From positions 62,001 to 126,000 of the forward strand of contig JBGAKC010000003.1 in assembly GCA_044224605.1 (NCBI GenBank): a stretch of 64,000 bases of DNA, read 5' to 3'. Of this stretch, positions 47,637 to 56,527 are shown piece by piece. A program made the translations under genes and the position numbers. The notes beneath the pieces were generated by a model. That model had not been told where the DNA came from and ran no database searches. It saw only the letters and a list, made by a program, of their open reading frames with translations. Origin of the DNA: UBA7672 sp044224605 (GTDB lineage Bacteria > Pseudomonadota > Alphaproteobacteria > Caulobacterales > Hyphomonadaceae). Positions within the stretch are counted from its first letter, which is position 1. Every line of letters begins with the position of its first letter.

Positions 47637-47666
47637 GGGGAGGCGGACCGCCTCCCCTTTCTTTTT
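47637..47666 (+). terminator. Rho-independent terminator after rpmA
   Basis: GGGGAGGC-GGACC-GCCTCCCC stem-loop followed by TTTCTTTTT. Confidence 0.85.
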
Positions 47667-47745
47667 GCCCTCCCCTGACCAAGCCCGCGAAGGACGGGTC
47701 CAACCGACCGGCAAAGCCGGGCGGCTCTGGAGAAAGGGGACGAAC

Positions 47746-48321
47746 ATGCAGACGATAACCACGCGAAGACTGAAGCTGCGCACCTACGAGCATACGGACG
47801 CCGCGCGCGTCGCTTACCTCGCCGGCGATTATGCGGTGGCGAAGATGTGCGGCCGGGTTCCGCACCCCTATCCGATCGCGGCGGCCTACAGCTTCTTCGA
47901 CATCCTCGAGAAGGGTCGCGAGAGCGGCAACGAGTACGCTTTCGCCGTGACGGTTCCGATCGACGGCGTGATCGGCGCGTGCGGCGTCAGCCGCGTCGGC
48001 AAGCCGGAAGGTGCGACGTGGGAACTCGGCTACTGGTTCGGCATGCCGTATTGGGGGCTGGGCTACGCCTCGGAAGCCGCGAGGGGCGTGATGGGCTGGG
48101 CGCAGGAAACGCTGGGCGCGAAAGTCTTCGCCGCCGGCCATTTCGCGGATAACCCGGCCTCCGGCAATGTCCTGCGCAAGCTGGGCTTTGTCCGCACCGG
48201 CTCGCAGGACCTGTTCGGTCTGGCCCGTCAGCGGACCTCCCCGGCTGAGCGTTATGTGTGGCCGGAAGGCGCAACGCCGGTTAGTTTGGCCGACCATCAC
48301 GGCGCACACGCTCCACACTGA
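47746..48321 (+). CDS. GNAT-family N-acetyltransferase (RimJ/RimL-like)
   Basis: A 191-aa GNAT protein of the RimJ/RimL (Acetyltransf_3) type, starting ITTRRLKLRTYEHTDAARV. The acetyl-CoA region reads GLGYASEAARGVMGWA, and NPASGNVLRKLGF is the conserved end of the fold. Start ATG 47746 with AGAAAGGGGA upstream. It is in the usual alphaproteobacterial position between rpmA and obgE. Substrate (protein N-terminus or small amine) unknown. Confidence 0.88.
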   Translation: MQTITTRRLKLRTYEHTDAARVAYLAGDYAVAKMCGRVPHPYPIAAAYSFFDILEKGRESGNEYAFAVTVPIDGVIGACGVSRVGKPEGATWELGYWFGMPYWGLGYASEAARGVMGWAQETLGAKVFAAGHFADNPASGNVLRKLGFVRTGSQDLFGLARQRTSPAERYVWPEGATPVSLADHHGAHAPH

Positions 48322-48323
48322 CC

Positions 48324-48974
48324 ATGACCCGCCTGACCTTCCATCCGCTGACACCAGATCGCTGGGACGACTTCGTCGCTCTCTTCGAGACGGATTCAAT
48401 CTGCCGGATGTGCTGGTGCGTACACCATCGCCTGCCCGCCGAAGTGCGTCGCGAGACCGATTCGAAATCGCGCAAGATCGCGATGGGTAGGATCGTGAAG
48501 AAGGGCCCTGCTCCCGGCCTTCTCGCCTATCGCGGCAAGGAGGCCGTCGGCTGGCTCGCCATTGCGCCGCGGCCGGCGACACCCGACTGGAACATCGGCC
48601 GCAAGGCTTCCGCTGCCGAACTGCCTGAGCATGCGGATGACGCGAGCATATGGGCAGCCACCTGCTTCTTCGTGCGCAAGGATGCGCGCGGGGAAGGCGT
48701 GACCACCGCCCTGCTCGAAGCCGGAACCGCCTATGCGAAAAAGCATGGTGCGAAGAGCGTTGAAGCCTGCCCCATGGCGCACGAGGACCGGCGGTCGACG
48801 ACCGGTCTTTTCGTTGGGCCCAAGCGCGTGTTCGATCGCGCTGGTTTCGACACCGTGATCGAACGCAAGCCCGGTCGCCCGCTCATGCGCCTGGCTCTCC
48901 AGACAAAAACCACCAAAAAGAAACCTGCGCCTGCCAAGAAGCCTGCGCCGAAGACGAAAGCGCGTGCGCGATGA
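48324..48974 (+). CDS. GNAT-family N-acetyltransferase with basic tail
   Basis: A 216-aa GNAT-fold protein. The N-terminal part has a Cys/Trp/His cluster (RMCWCVHHR), then GWLAIAPRP; the acetyl-CoA motif is VRKDARGEGVTTALLEA. The last 25 residues are a Lys/Pro/Ala tail (KKKPAPAKKPAPKTKARAR) resembling that of L21, possibly for nucleic-acid binding. Two bases after the preceding GNAT gene; its stop overlaps the obgE ATG (48971-48974). Confidence 0.83.
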   Translation: MTRLTFHPLTPDRWDDFVALFETDSICRMCWCVHHRLPAEVRRETDSKSRKIAMGRIVKKGPAPGLLAYRGKEAVGWLAIAPRPATPDWNIGRKASAAELPEHADDASIWAATCFFVRKDARGEGVTTALLEAGTAYAKKHGAKSVEACPMAHEDRRSTTGLFVGPKRVFDRAGFDTVIERKPGRPLMRLALQTKTTKKKPAPAKKPAPKTKARAR

Positions 48975-50035
48975 AGTTCCTCGACCAGTGCAAGGTCTAT
49001 GTGCAGTCCGGCGCGGGAGGCGACGGCTGTGTCTCGTTCCGGCGCGAGAAGTTCATCCCGTTCGGCGGGCCCGACGGGGGCGATGGCGGCCGCGGCGGCG
49101 ACGTGATCGTCGAAGCGGTCGACGGCCTCAACACCCTGATCGATTACCGCTACCTGCAACACTACAAGGCCCAGCGCGGCACGCACGGCATGGGCGCCAA
49201 CCGCACGGGTCCCGATGCGCCGACACTGGTGCTGAAAGTCCCGGTCGGCACGCAGGTGTTCGAGGAAGACCAGGAAACCTTGATCGCTGACCTCGACAAG
49301 CTTGGCGACAAGGTTCTGCTTGCGAAAGGCGGCTCCGGCGGCTGGGGCAACACGCGCTTCAAGTCATCGACCAACCAGGCGCCGCGCCGCTTCAACCCCG
49401 GCCATGAGGGCGAAGAGCGCTGGATCTGGCTGCGCCTCAAGCTCATCGCCGACGCCGGCCTGCTCGGCATGCCCAACGCCGGCAAGTCGACCTTCCTCGG
49501 CGCCGTCAGCGCCGCAAAGCCGAAAGTCGCCGACTATCCCTTCACCACGCTCGTGCCGAACCTCGGCGTCGTCTCGCTCGGCGTCGGCGCATCCTTCGTG
49601 CTCGCCGACATCCCCGGCCTCATCGAAGGCGCCGCTGAGGGCGCAGGCGTCGGAACGCGCTTCCTCGGCCACGTCGAACGCTGCGCCGTGCTGCTGCATC
49701 TCGTCGACGGCACGCAGGAAGATGTCGCCGAAGCCTATCGCGTCGTGCGCGGCGAGCTTGAAAAATATGGCGGCGGCCTCGCGGACAAACCCGAGATCGT
49801 CGCCCTCAACAAGATCGATGCGCTGACCAAGGAAGAGATCAGCGAGAAAGCCAGGCAGCTGAAAAAGGCCTGCAAGTCCACGCCGCTTCGCATCTCAGGC
49901 GCAACCGGCAAGGGCGTGCCCGAGACGATCCAGAAGCTCTACGAAATCATCTCCGAAGACCGCCGCGAACGCCGCGAGGCGCAGGCCAAGGCCGAGATGA
50001 CGCCCGAGGAGAAAGAAGAAGGCTGGCAGCCGTGA
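48971..50035 (+). CDS. obgE: GTPase ObgE/CgtA
   Basis: Essential ribosome-associated GTPase, 354 aa. The glycine-rich Obg domain (residues 1-158; GGPDGGDGGRGGDV) precedes the G domain with G1 GMPNAGKST (about 165), DIPGLIEGA as G3 and NKIDAL as G4. It ends shortly after the G domain, as in alphaproteobacteria. Translationally coupled to the GNAT gene before it and to proB after it. Confidence 0.97.
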   Translation: MKFLDQCKVYVQSGAGGDGCVSFRREKFIPFGGPDGGDGGRGGDVIVEAVDGLNTLIDYRYLQHYKAQRGTHGMGANRTGPDAPTLVLKVPVGTQVFEEDQETLIADLDKLGDKVLLAKGGSGGWGNTRFKSSTNQAPRRFNPGHEGEERWIWLRLKLIADAGLLGMPNAGKSTFLGAVSAAKPKVADYPFTTLVPNLGVVSLGVGASFVLADIPGLIEGAAEGAGVGTRFLGHVERCAVLLHLVDGTQEDVAEAYRVVRGELEKYGGGLADKPEIVALNKIDALTKEEISEKARQLKKACKSTPLRISGATGKGVPETIQKLYEIISEDRRERREAQAKAEMTPEEKEEGWQP

Positions 50036-51165
50036 CCTCGCCCTTCGCCTCCGCCCGCCGGATCGTCATCAAGGTCGGCTCATCGCTTCTGATCGCCCAG
50101 GAGACAGGCCAGCCGCATGCCGCACGCTTTGCCGCGCTCGCCGCCGACGCCGCGAAGCTCCGCGCAGAAGGCAAGTCGATCGTCATCGTTTCCTCCGGCG
50201 CCGTCGCGCTTGGCCGCCGCGCGCTCGGCCTGAAACCCGGCAAGCTGCGTCTCGAGGAAAAGCAGGCCGCCGCCGCTGCCGGCCAACCCCGCCTGATGCG
50301 CGCCTGGGAAGACGCCCTGGCGAAACACAACGCGCCCGTAGCCCAAGCTCTGCTGACCTTCGACGATACCGAGCGCCGGCGCCGCTGGCTCAATGCCCGC
50401 GCCACTCTGGAGACGCTGCTCGAGCGCGGCGCGATTCCGATCGTCAATGAGAACGACACCGTCGCCACCGAAGAGATCCGCTACGGCGACAACGATCGCC
50501 TCGCCGCCCGTGTCGCCCAGATGCTCGGCGCCGACGTGCTCATCCTCCTCTCCGACATTGACGGCCTCTACGACGCCGACCCGCGCTCCAATCCCGGCGC
50601 GAAGCACATCCCCGAAGTCCGCAAGCTGACGCCGGAGATCATCGCCATGGCCGGCGGCGCCAACATGTCGGCAGGCGTCGGCTCCGGCGGCATGGCGACA
50701 AAACTCGACGCCGCCCGCATCGCGCTCACCGCAGGTTGCTCCACCCTCATCACGCTCGGCACGAACACCACAGCCGACGCCGGCCCCATCACCGCCCACG
50801 CAGGCGGCACGCGCGGCACCTGGTTCCTTACCGACATCTCGCCCGAAACCGCGCGCAAGCAATGGCTCGCCGGCGCCCTCCGCCCCACCGGCTCGGTCCG
50901 CGTAGACGCAGGCGCAGCCAAAGCGCTCAAATCCGGAAAATCGCTCCTCGCCGCTGGCGTCACCGCCGTCGCCGGCCGCTTCGAGCGCGGCGATGCGGTC
51001 GATGTCATCGATCCAGACGGCGCCACCATCGCGCGCGGCGTCTCGGCCTATTCTTCGGAAGACGCGGCCAAGTTGATCGGCCGCAAGTCGGACGAGTTCG
51101 AAGCCATCCTCGGCTATCGCGGCCGCCCCGCGCTCATCCACGTCGACGACATGGTGCTGATCTAG
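50032..51165 (+). CDS. proB: Glutamate 5-kinase
   Basis: First enzyme of proline synthesis, 377 aa: amino-acid-kinase domain (VIKVGSSLLI, IVSSGAVALG, PIVNENDTVA, GGMATKLDAA) plus a C-terminal PUA domain (from about 285; RGVSAYSSEDAAKLIG). GTG start overlapping the obgE stop (GTGA). proA lies 1.6 kb downstream, separated by GNAT, SDR and HxlR genes. Its stop codon shares CTAG with the converging GNAT gene. Confidence 0.97.
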   Translation: MTSPFASARRIVIKVGSSLLIAQETGQPHAARFAALAADAAKLRAEGKSIVIVSSGAVALGRRALGLKPGKLRLEEKQAAAAAGQPRLMRAWEDALAKHNAPVAQALLTFDDTERRRRWLNARATLETLLERGAIPIVNENDTVATEEIRYGDNDRLAARVAQMLGADVLILLSDIDGLYDADPRSNPGAKHIPEVRKLTPEIIAMAGGANMSAGVGSGGMATKLDAARIALTAGCSTLITLGTNTTADAGPITAHAGGTRGTWFLTDISPETARKQWLAGALRPTGSVRVDAGAAKALKSGKSLLAAGVTAVAGRFERGDAVDVIDPDGATIARGVSAYSSEDAAKLIGRKSDEFEAILGYRGRPALIHVDDMVLI

Positions 51166-51434
51166 GCGACGAGATCGCGATACTGTTTCGACCCACGCAG
51201 CCAGCCCGCCGCATAGCCGCATACAGGCACGATGCGCCAGTTGTTGCGCCTCGCCTCCTCGGCCACGAGCGTCATCAGGCGTCCAGCCGCTCCCGTCCCG
51301 CGCAGCGCCAGCGGCGCCTCGACCCACAGGATCGTCAGCACACCGGCTTCCTTGCGATAACGCGCGAAAGACGTGTAGCCGTTCTCGTCCATCTCGTACT
51401 GGCCAGCGGCGGTATTGTCGCGAAGATCGCTCAT
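51162..51434 (-). CDS. Small GNAT-type acetyltransferase (YjdJ-like)
   Basis: A 90-aa minimal GNAT protein (COG2388 type). It shows EMDENGYTSFARYRKEAG, VEAPLALRGTGAAGRLM and VPVCGYAAGWLR, the small-family pattern that binds acetyl-CoA with LRGTG. Converges with proB, the two ending in the same CTAG. Substrate unknown. Confidence 0.82.
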   Translation of the reverse strand: MSDLRDNTAAGQYEMDENGYTSFARYRKEAGVLTILWVEAPLALRGTGAAGRLMTLVAEEARRNNWRIVPVCGYAAGWLRGSKQYRDLVA

Positions 51435-51495
51435 CAGAAACTCCCGCCCGATCCCACTTAGAGCGGAACGGGGCCAAGATCGAGCGGTTTCAGGT

Positions 51496-52314
51496 TCAGG
51501 CGGCCCGGTCAGCCGCCTGCCCGACCTTCAGGCCATAGCGCTCCGCCGGCGCATTGCGCGACAGGTTCGGCAGCAGCCTGAGGCGGGCCGCCTCGTAGGC
51601 TTGCCAGTCCGCCACGTCCGGCAGCGCGGGAATGGTCACCACCTCGCCCGCGTCATACCCGGCCAGCGCCGCATCCACCATATCATGCACGTCCATGAGG
51701 ATTGCCGGATCGAGCGTCTCGATGCTGCGGCCCGAACGATGCCAGATTTCCGTCCGCGTCGCGCCCGGCAACACAGCCTGCACGCGCAGGCCCTGGGCGG
51801 CGCCTTCGCCCTGCAAAGCCTGGCTGAAGTTCAGGAGGAAAGCCTTGGAGCCGCCATAGACCCCGCCGCCGATCTCATGCGCGATGCCCAGCACCGACGC
51901 GATGTTGATGATCGACCCGCCGCCGCGTTTCACGAAGGCGTTGGCCGCCACGATGCCCAGCCGCGTCGCCGCTGTCACATTGAGGTCGATCACTTTCTGG
52001 AAGTCGTCCGCTGTCGATCCGATGATCGGTTTCGATACGGCCATCCCGGCATTGTTCACCAGCACGCCGACATGCGGATCATTGGCGATCAGCTGTTCAA
52101 TGCGCTCCAGCTCGGAGAGGTTGGTCAGGTCGGCCGCCTCGACGGCGACGTTGACGCCATGGAGCTCCCACAGCCTGTTGGCCAGGTTCTCGAGCCGCTG
52201 GAAGTCCCGCGCGACCAGGATGAGATTATGTCCCCGTTTCGCAAACCGGTCCGCATAAACCGCACCGATCCCGGTGGAAGCGCCTGTAATCAGGACGGTG
52301 TCTTTGGTGCTCAT
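51496..52314 (-). CDS. Short-chain dehydrogenase/reductase
   Basis: A 272-aa SDR with nucleotide motif TGASTGIG (10-17), VNNAG and catalytic YGGSK (Tyr and Lys about 154 and 158). The start at 52314 is chosen because the motif then begins at the usual place; the longer frame to 52383 runs through the palindrome. Divergent from an HxlR regulator, a common pairing; probably controlled by it through the inverted repeat at 52370. Substrate unknown. Confidence 0.9.
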   Translation of the reverse strand: MSTKDTVLITGASTGIGAVYADRFAKRGHNLILVARDFQRLENLANRLWELHGVNVAVEAADLTNLSELERIEQLIANDPHVGVLVNNAGMAVSKPIIGSTADDFQKVIDLNVTAATRLGIVAANAFVKRGGGSIINIASVLGIAHEIGGGVYGGSKAFLLNFSQALQGEGAAQGLRVQAVLPGATRTEIWHRSGRSIETLDPAILMDVHDMVDAALAGYDAGEVVTIPALPDVADWQAYEAARLRLLPNLSRNAPAERYGLKVGQAADRAA

Positions 52315-52369
52315 GGCTGAAATCCCCCTTTTCGGCAGGTCTGCCGTTGCAGGGGAGGTCGGGACGTTA

Positions 52370-52384
52370 CTTGCATGATGCAAG
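52370..52384. promoter_or_regulatory. HxlR operator candidate (perfect inverted repeat)
   Basis: CTTGCAT-G-ATGCAAG, seven-base arms around one base, midway between the divergent SDR and HxlR genes. Confidence 0.55.
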
Positions 52385-52406
52385 CTACATCGCCATATGC
52401 TTCCTC

Positions 52407-52772
52407 ATGAGAAGGAAGAGTTTTGCTGAAGACGCCTGCCCCGTCGCCCGCACGCTGGACCGCGTCGGGGACCCCTGGAGCATGCTGATCCTGCGCGACG
52501 CGGGCTTTGGCTCCACGCGTTTCGACCAGTTCCAGGAAAGTCTCGGCATCGCCCCCAACATGCTGTCCCGCAGGCTGGAATCGCTCCTCGAGGCCGGAAT
52601 GCTGGAACGCCGCGCCTACTCGGAGCGCCCCGTGCGGTACGAATATCTCCTCACCGACCGCGGCCGGGATTTTCATCCCGTGCTCGACGCGTTCAAGGCA
52701 TTCGGCGAGCATCACTATCCGAAGGCCCAACCTGCTAAGGCGAAGAAGCTTTCCCGCGCGTCGAAGCGTTGA
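52407..52772 (+). CDS. HxlR-family transcriptional regulator
   Basis: A 121-aa winged-helix regulator: CPVARTLDRVGDPWSMLILR at the start, FQESLGIAPNMLSRRLESLL as recognition region and YEYLLTDRGRDF as the wing. ATG at 52407 is preferred over the TTG at 52347. HxlR proteins often sense aldehydes or redox through an N-terminal Cys; one is present (DACP). Divergent from the SDR gene. proA starts 13 bp after its stop. Confidence 0.88.
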   Translation: MRRKSFAEDACPVARTLDRVGDPWSMLILRDAGFGSTRFDQFQESLGIAPNMLSRRLESLLEAGMLERRAYSERPVRYEYLLTDRGRDFHPVLDAFKAFGEHHYPKAQPAKAKKLSRASKR

Positions 52773-52785
52773 TAGTAACCCGCCC

Positions 52786-54075
52786 ATGACGATCCAGCTT
52801 CCCCTCGCCGCCCACGACGCGGGCCTTGCCGGCATCATGCTGGCCATGGGCGAAGCCGCGCGCGCCGCCTCCGCCGAAGTCGCGAAAGCCGGCCCGGAGA
52901 AACGATCCGCTGCGTTGAAGGCGATGGCCGCGCGTATCCGCGCCGCCGCGCCGCATATCCTTTCCGCCAACGCTGAAGACATGGCCGCCGCCAACGCCAA
53001 GGGTATCAGCGGCGCGATGCTCGACCGCCTCGAACTGACGCCCGCCCGCATCGAGGCGATGGCGAAAGGCGTTGAAGACGTCGCCGCCCTGCCCGATCCC
53101 GCCGGCACAGTGCTCGCTAGCTGGACCCGCCCCAACGGCCTCGAGATCAGCCGCGTACGCGGCCCCATCGGCGTCATCGGCATCATCTACGAAAGCCGCC
53201 CCAACGTGACGGCAGACGCCGGCGCCCTCTGCCTGCGCGCCGCCAACGCCGTGATCTTGCGCGGCGGCTCGGAAAGCCTCAAATCCTCGCGCGTCATCGC
53301 CGACGCCCTGCGCGCCGGCCTCGCCGACGCCGGTCTTCCCGCCAACGCCATCCAACTGGTCCAGACGCCGGATCGCGCTGCCGTCGGTCACATCCTCTCC
53401 GGCCTCAACGGCAGGCTCGACGTCGTCGTCCCGCGCGGCGGCAAGTCGCTCGTCGCCCGCGTGCAGGATGAGGCGCGTGTGCCGGTGATTGGCCACCTCG
53501 AAGGCCTTTGCCACACCTACATTCACGCGAAGGCGGACCCGGCCAAGGCCGAAGCCATCATCGTCAACGCCAAGATGCGCCGCGTCGGCGTTTGCGGCTC
53601 GACCGAGACGATGCTGATCGACGCCGCGATCGCGCCCACGCTCCTGCCCCGCCTGGCGAAGGCCCTCGAAACCGCTGGCTGCGAACTGCGCGGCGACGAA
53701 CGTGCTCGCGCCATCCATCCAATGAAGGTAGCGACGGTTGAAGACTGGACCACCGAATACCTCGCCCCGATCTTGTCCATCGCCGTTGTCGACAACATCG
53801 ACGGGGCGATGGCGCACATCGCGCGCTACGGATCGCAGCATACCGAGAGCATCATCACCGAAGACAATTCGGCAGCGGAACGATTCCTCCGCGAAGTCGA
53901 CAGCGCCATCGTCATGCACAACGCCTCGACGCAATTCGCTGACGGCGCCGAGTTCGGCATGGGCGCCGAGATCGGCATCGCCACCGGCCGCCTTCACGCG
54001 CGTGGGCCCGTCGGCGCGGAACAACTGACGATTTTCAAGTATGTCGTCCGCGGCGAAGGCCAGATCCGCCCCTGA
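52786..54075 (+). CDS. proA: Gamma-glutamyl phosphate reductase
   Basis: Second enzyme of proline synthesis, 429 aa, an aldehyde-dehydrogenase-fold reductase. Key blocks: GVIGIIYESRPNVT, ILRGGSE, VPVIGHLEGLCH and the catalytic Cys in RRVGVCGSTETML; the end GRLHARGPVGAEQLT is typical. The start at 52786 follows the HxlR stop by 13 bases; the frame extends upstream but only as antisense-like sequence. Separated from proB here, unlike the usual proBA pair. Confidence 0.97.
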   Translation: MTIQLPLAAHDAGLAGIMLAMGEAARAASAEVAKAGPEKRSAALKAMAARIRAAAPHILSANAEDMAAANAKGISGAMLDRLELTPARIEAMAKGVEDVAALPDPAGTVLASWTRPNGLEISRVRGPIGVIGIIYESRPNVTADAGALCLRAANAVILRGGSESLKSSRVIADALRAGLADAGLPANAIQLVQTPDRAAVGHILSGLNGRLDVVVPRGGKSLVARVQDEARVPVIGHLEGLCHTYIHAKADPAKAEAIIVNAKMRRVGVCGSTETMLIDAAIAPTLLPRLAKALETAGCELRGDERARAIHPMKVATVEDWTTEYLAPILSIAVVDNIDGAMAHIARYGSQHTESIITEDNSAAERFLREVDSAIVMHNASTQFADGAEFGMGAEIGIATGRLHARGPVGAEQLTIFKYVVRGEGQIRP

Positions 54076-54245
54076 CCTGTGCAAATCAAGCGGGGCAGAA
54101 TCTGCCCAGTTGCGGCTCTTTCGCAGAAGGTCTCTGCTGTTCTGTCGGAATGGTAATTTTCCCGCCACAGAACCGCCCCGTTAGACTCCCCGAATAAGAA
54201 CAGGGTGACGTACGGGGTCGGGCATACGCAGCTGAAGGGCTTGCT

Positions 54246-55868
54246 GTGGAACAACCAGTAGATCCCGCGACGGGCCTCCCGTCGTCAGGCGCCGCTGTTG
54301 ATGGCGGCTCTTTTCTTGGAATTCCCTATGGCTGGCCGCTCGTTGTGTCTGCGATCGGCCTCATCCTCCTGATGTGGATGGCGCGCGAGCCGTTGCGCCG
54401 CGTACTCTGGCAGGTCTTCTTCATTACCGGACGCATGTTCGCACGCTGGGGCCTCTGGCTCGGCGAGCACGGGCGCAACGCCCGCGCCACCTGCAACGAA
54501 AAGATCGCCTCGCACCGCGCCGACGAGCTGCAGGATCAGATGCTGATGCTGGAAGACCGCATCGGCAGCCGCGCCGAGAAGCTTCCGAAGGAAACCGGCC
54601 CGATCATCGCGCGTCTCGATAAGAGTACGCACGCCCTCGCCACCACCGCCAACAACCTCGCCGACATCAATGTGGAAGACGCCGCAGAGCGCGCCTTCCG
54701 CGCCGCGATGCCGTCGATCGAAGGCGGCCGCAACCTCTCGAAGCTCGAGCGCAACATCGCGCAGAACACAGCCAAGGCGATGGGCGAACGTCTCACGCCC
54801 GTGCGCCCCGCCCTCACCATGCTCAAAACGGAAGCCCCGCGCCTCCGCACCGTCGCCGAACAACTCTCCAAGGTGAACCTGGAATTCGACCAGAACGCCG
54901 ACAAGGTGAACAAGGCTTTCACCGAGTTCGAGGAGATCGTGAAGTCGGAAGACCGCACGAAGGTCGCCGCCAAGGCGTCGATCCTCATCCCCTGGCTCAT
55001 CGCCGTGCTGATCACCGGCATCGCGCTGGCCGGCGTGTTCCTCAACTTCTTCCTGATCGAACGCCCGATGTCCGAGATCGTCGGCGAGGGCGCGCGCATC
55101 GCCGGCGTCGGCTTGCCCGCGTTCGCGGCGATCATCGTGATCTTCCTCGAGTTCGTGACCGGCGTGATCCTGATGGACTCGGCCGGCTTCACCAAGCTGA
55201 TCCCGGCCTTCCACTCGATGTCGCTGGGCGCTCGCCGCGTGATGTTCATCGTGGCGTTGAGCTTCCTTGCCGCCTTCTCGGTGCTCGAAGCCACGCTGGC
55301 GATCGTGCGCGAGCAGATCATCGAACAGCAGCAGGAAACACAGGACCTCGCCAACCGCGCCCTGTTCTCCTCGCCACTGGCCGCCCCGGCCCCTGTGCCG
55401 GAAGCCGCCGCTCCGGCCGCGCCTGCCGACCAGACCAACCCGCGCGAACGGGGCATGCAGCTTGCGGTGATCGCTCAGATCATCCTCGCCGTGCTGATCC
55501 CCTGGCTGCTCGCCGCCGCCGCACTGCCGCTCGAGAGCATCGTGCGCAACTCGGTCTTCATCGTCTCGATCGCGACGAGCTACGCAATGCTGCTGGTCGC
55601 CTTCATCTTCAAGACGATCGGGATGGCGCTCAAGAATATCGGTCTCTTCGTGCTGTCGGTTTATGACCTGATCATCTTCGCCCCGCTCTGGATCGAGCGG
55701 CGTGTCAAGGGAACGGCGAAGAACCGCAGCGGCGGAGGTTCGCGCAACAGGAACGACGAGGATGACGACGACCTCTTCGTCCTGGACAAGAAGTCGACGC
55801 AGAAGCCGGAACAGCCGCCGAAGCGTGAGCGCGACAAGAACAAGGAACGGGAGCTGCAGCAGGCATGA
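54246..55868 (+). CDS. Multi-pass membrane protein of unknown function
   Basis: A 540-aa integral membrane protein. One transmembrane helix (30-46) is followed by a long soluble helical region (85-240; ELQDQMLMLEDRIGSRAEKL, possibly coiled coil). Then come about five more helices (248-270, 285-310, 330-352, 410-432, 437-460), with an Ala/Pro-rich loop at 375-395. The C-terminus is polar: an acidic DEDDDD patch followed by a Lys/Glu-rich tail. GTG start at 54246. Its stop overlaps the start of the next gene (ATGA). No family recognised; the three-gene operon is discussed as a finding. Confidence 0.82.
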   Translation: MEQPVDPATGLPSSGAAVDGGSFLGIPYGWPLVVSAIGLILLMWMAREPLRRVLWQVFFITGRMFARWGLWLGEHGRNARATCNEKIASHRADELQDQMLMLEDRIGSRAEKLPKETGPIIARLDKSTHALATTANNLADINVEDAAERAFRAAMPSIEGGRNLSKLERNIAQNTAKAMGERLTPVRPALTMLKTEAPRLRTVAEQLSKVNLEFDQNADKVNKAFTEFEEIVKSEDRTKVAAKASILIPWLIAVLITGIALAGVFLNFFLIERPMSEIVGEGARIAGVGLPAFAAIIVIFLEFVTGVILMDSAGFTKLIPAFHSMSLGARRVMFIVALSFLAAFSVLEATLAIVREQIIEQQQETQDLANRALFSSPLAAPAPVPEAAAPAAPADQTNPRERGMQLAVIAQIILAVLIPWLLAAAALPLESIVRNSVFIVSIATSYAMLLVAFIFKTIGMALKNIGLFVLSVYDLIIFAPLWIERRVKGTAKNRSGGGSRNRNDEDDDDLFVLDKKSTQKPEQPPKRERDKNKERELQQA

Positions 55869-56527
55869 TCGCCAGGTCTCTGTTGGGGGCGGCGTGTGCG
55901 GCCGCGATCGCGGTCCTTTGCGCCTGCGGGCTCGTCACATCGACCAGCCGTTCCGTCTTCATGGTGTTCGATGTCTCCGGCACCTATGTGAAGGCCGTCC
56001 CGGACGCCACGAAATACGCCAACCTCACCATCGCCGAGCTCCAGCCCGGCGACTGGGTCGGCGCCAGCCAGATCAGCGCCTGCTCCTTCTCCGAGAAGGA
56101 GATCTTCATGCAGCGCCAGCTTCCCCAGACGCCCAGCCTCGCCACCACGGTCAAGCGCGAACTGTTCACCCAGCTCCAGAACTATGCCGGCCAGGTGAAG
56201 TCCGCGAAATACACCGACATACGCGGCGCCCTCGTCCAGGCCGCCTTCGAACTGAAGCAGCGCACCGAGAACGCGCGCTACATCATCCTGTTCTCGGACA
56301 TGCTCGAGGACTATGGGAAGAACTGCGACACGTCGAAGACCAAGCTCGATCTCACGGGCATCCACGTCATCGCCGCCAACGTCATCAAGTCGGATCCGGC
56401 CAACCCGGACAAGTATTTCGACACGCTGAAAAAGTGGGAGGCGACCGTCGTGGCCGCTGGCGGAACCTGGTCGCTTGTGTCATCGCCTGACCAGCTGCCC
56501 AAGCTGGTCACGGAGGGAACGACTTGA
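55865..56527 (+). CDS. von Willebrand factor A-like lipoprotein candidate
   Basis: A 220-aa protein with a lipoprotein-type N-terminus (CAAAIAVLCACG, Cys about 19-21) and a vWA-like body. MIDAS-like residues are in order: VFMVFDVSGT (Asp-x-Ser-x-Thr), a Thr in YTDIRGAL, and Asp in LFSDMLED. The first motif has Thr where Ser is usual. It probably binds a divalent metal and a partner protein in the periplasm. Coupled by 4-bp overlaps to the membrane protein before it and the lipoprotein after it. Confidence 0.72.
   Translation: MIARSLLGAACAAAIAVLCACGLVTSTSRSVFMVFDVSGTYVKAVPDATKYANLTIAELQPGDWVGASQISACSFSEKEIFMQRQLPQTPSLATTVKRELFTQLQNYAGQVKSAKYTDIRGALVQAAFELKQRTENARYIILFSDMLEDYGKNCDTSKTKLDLTGIHVIAANVIKSDPANPDKYFDTLKKWEATVVAAGGTWSLVSSPDQLPKLVTEGTT

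Noticed and set aside
52507..52785. Upstream extension of the proA frame.
   Set aside because: It overlaps the HxlR gene in another frame and lacks proA family sequence; the ATG at 52786 gives the normal length.
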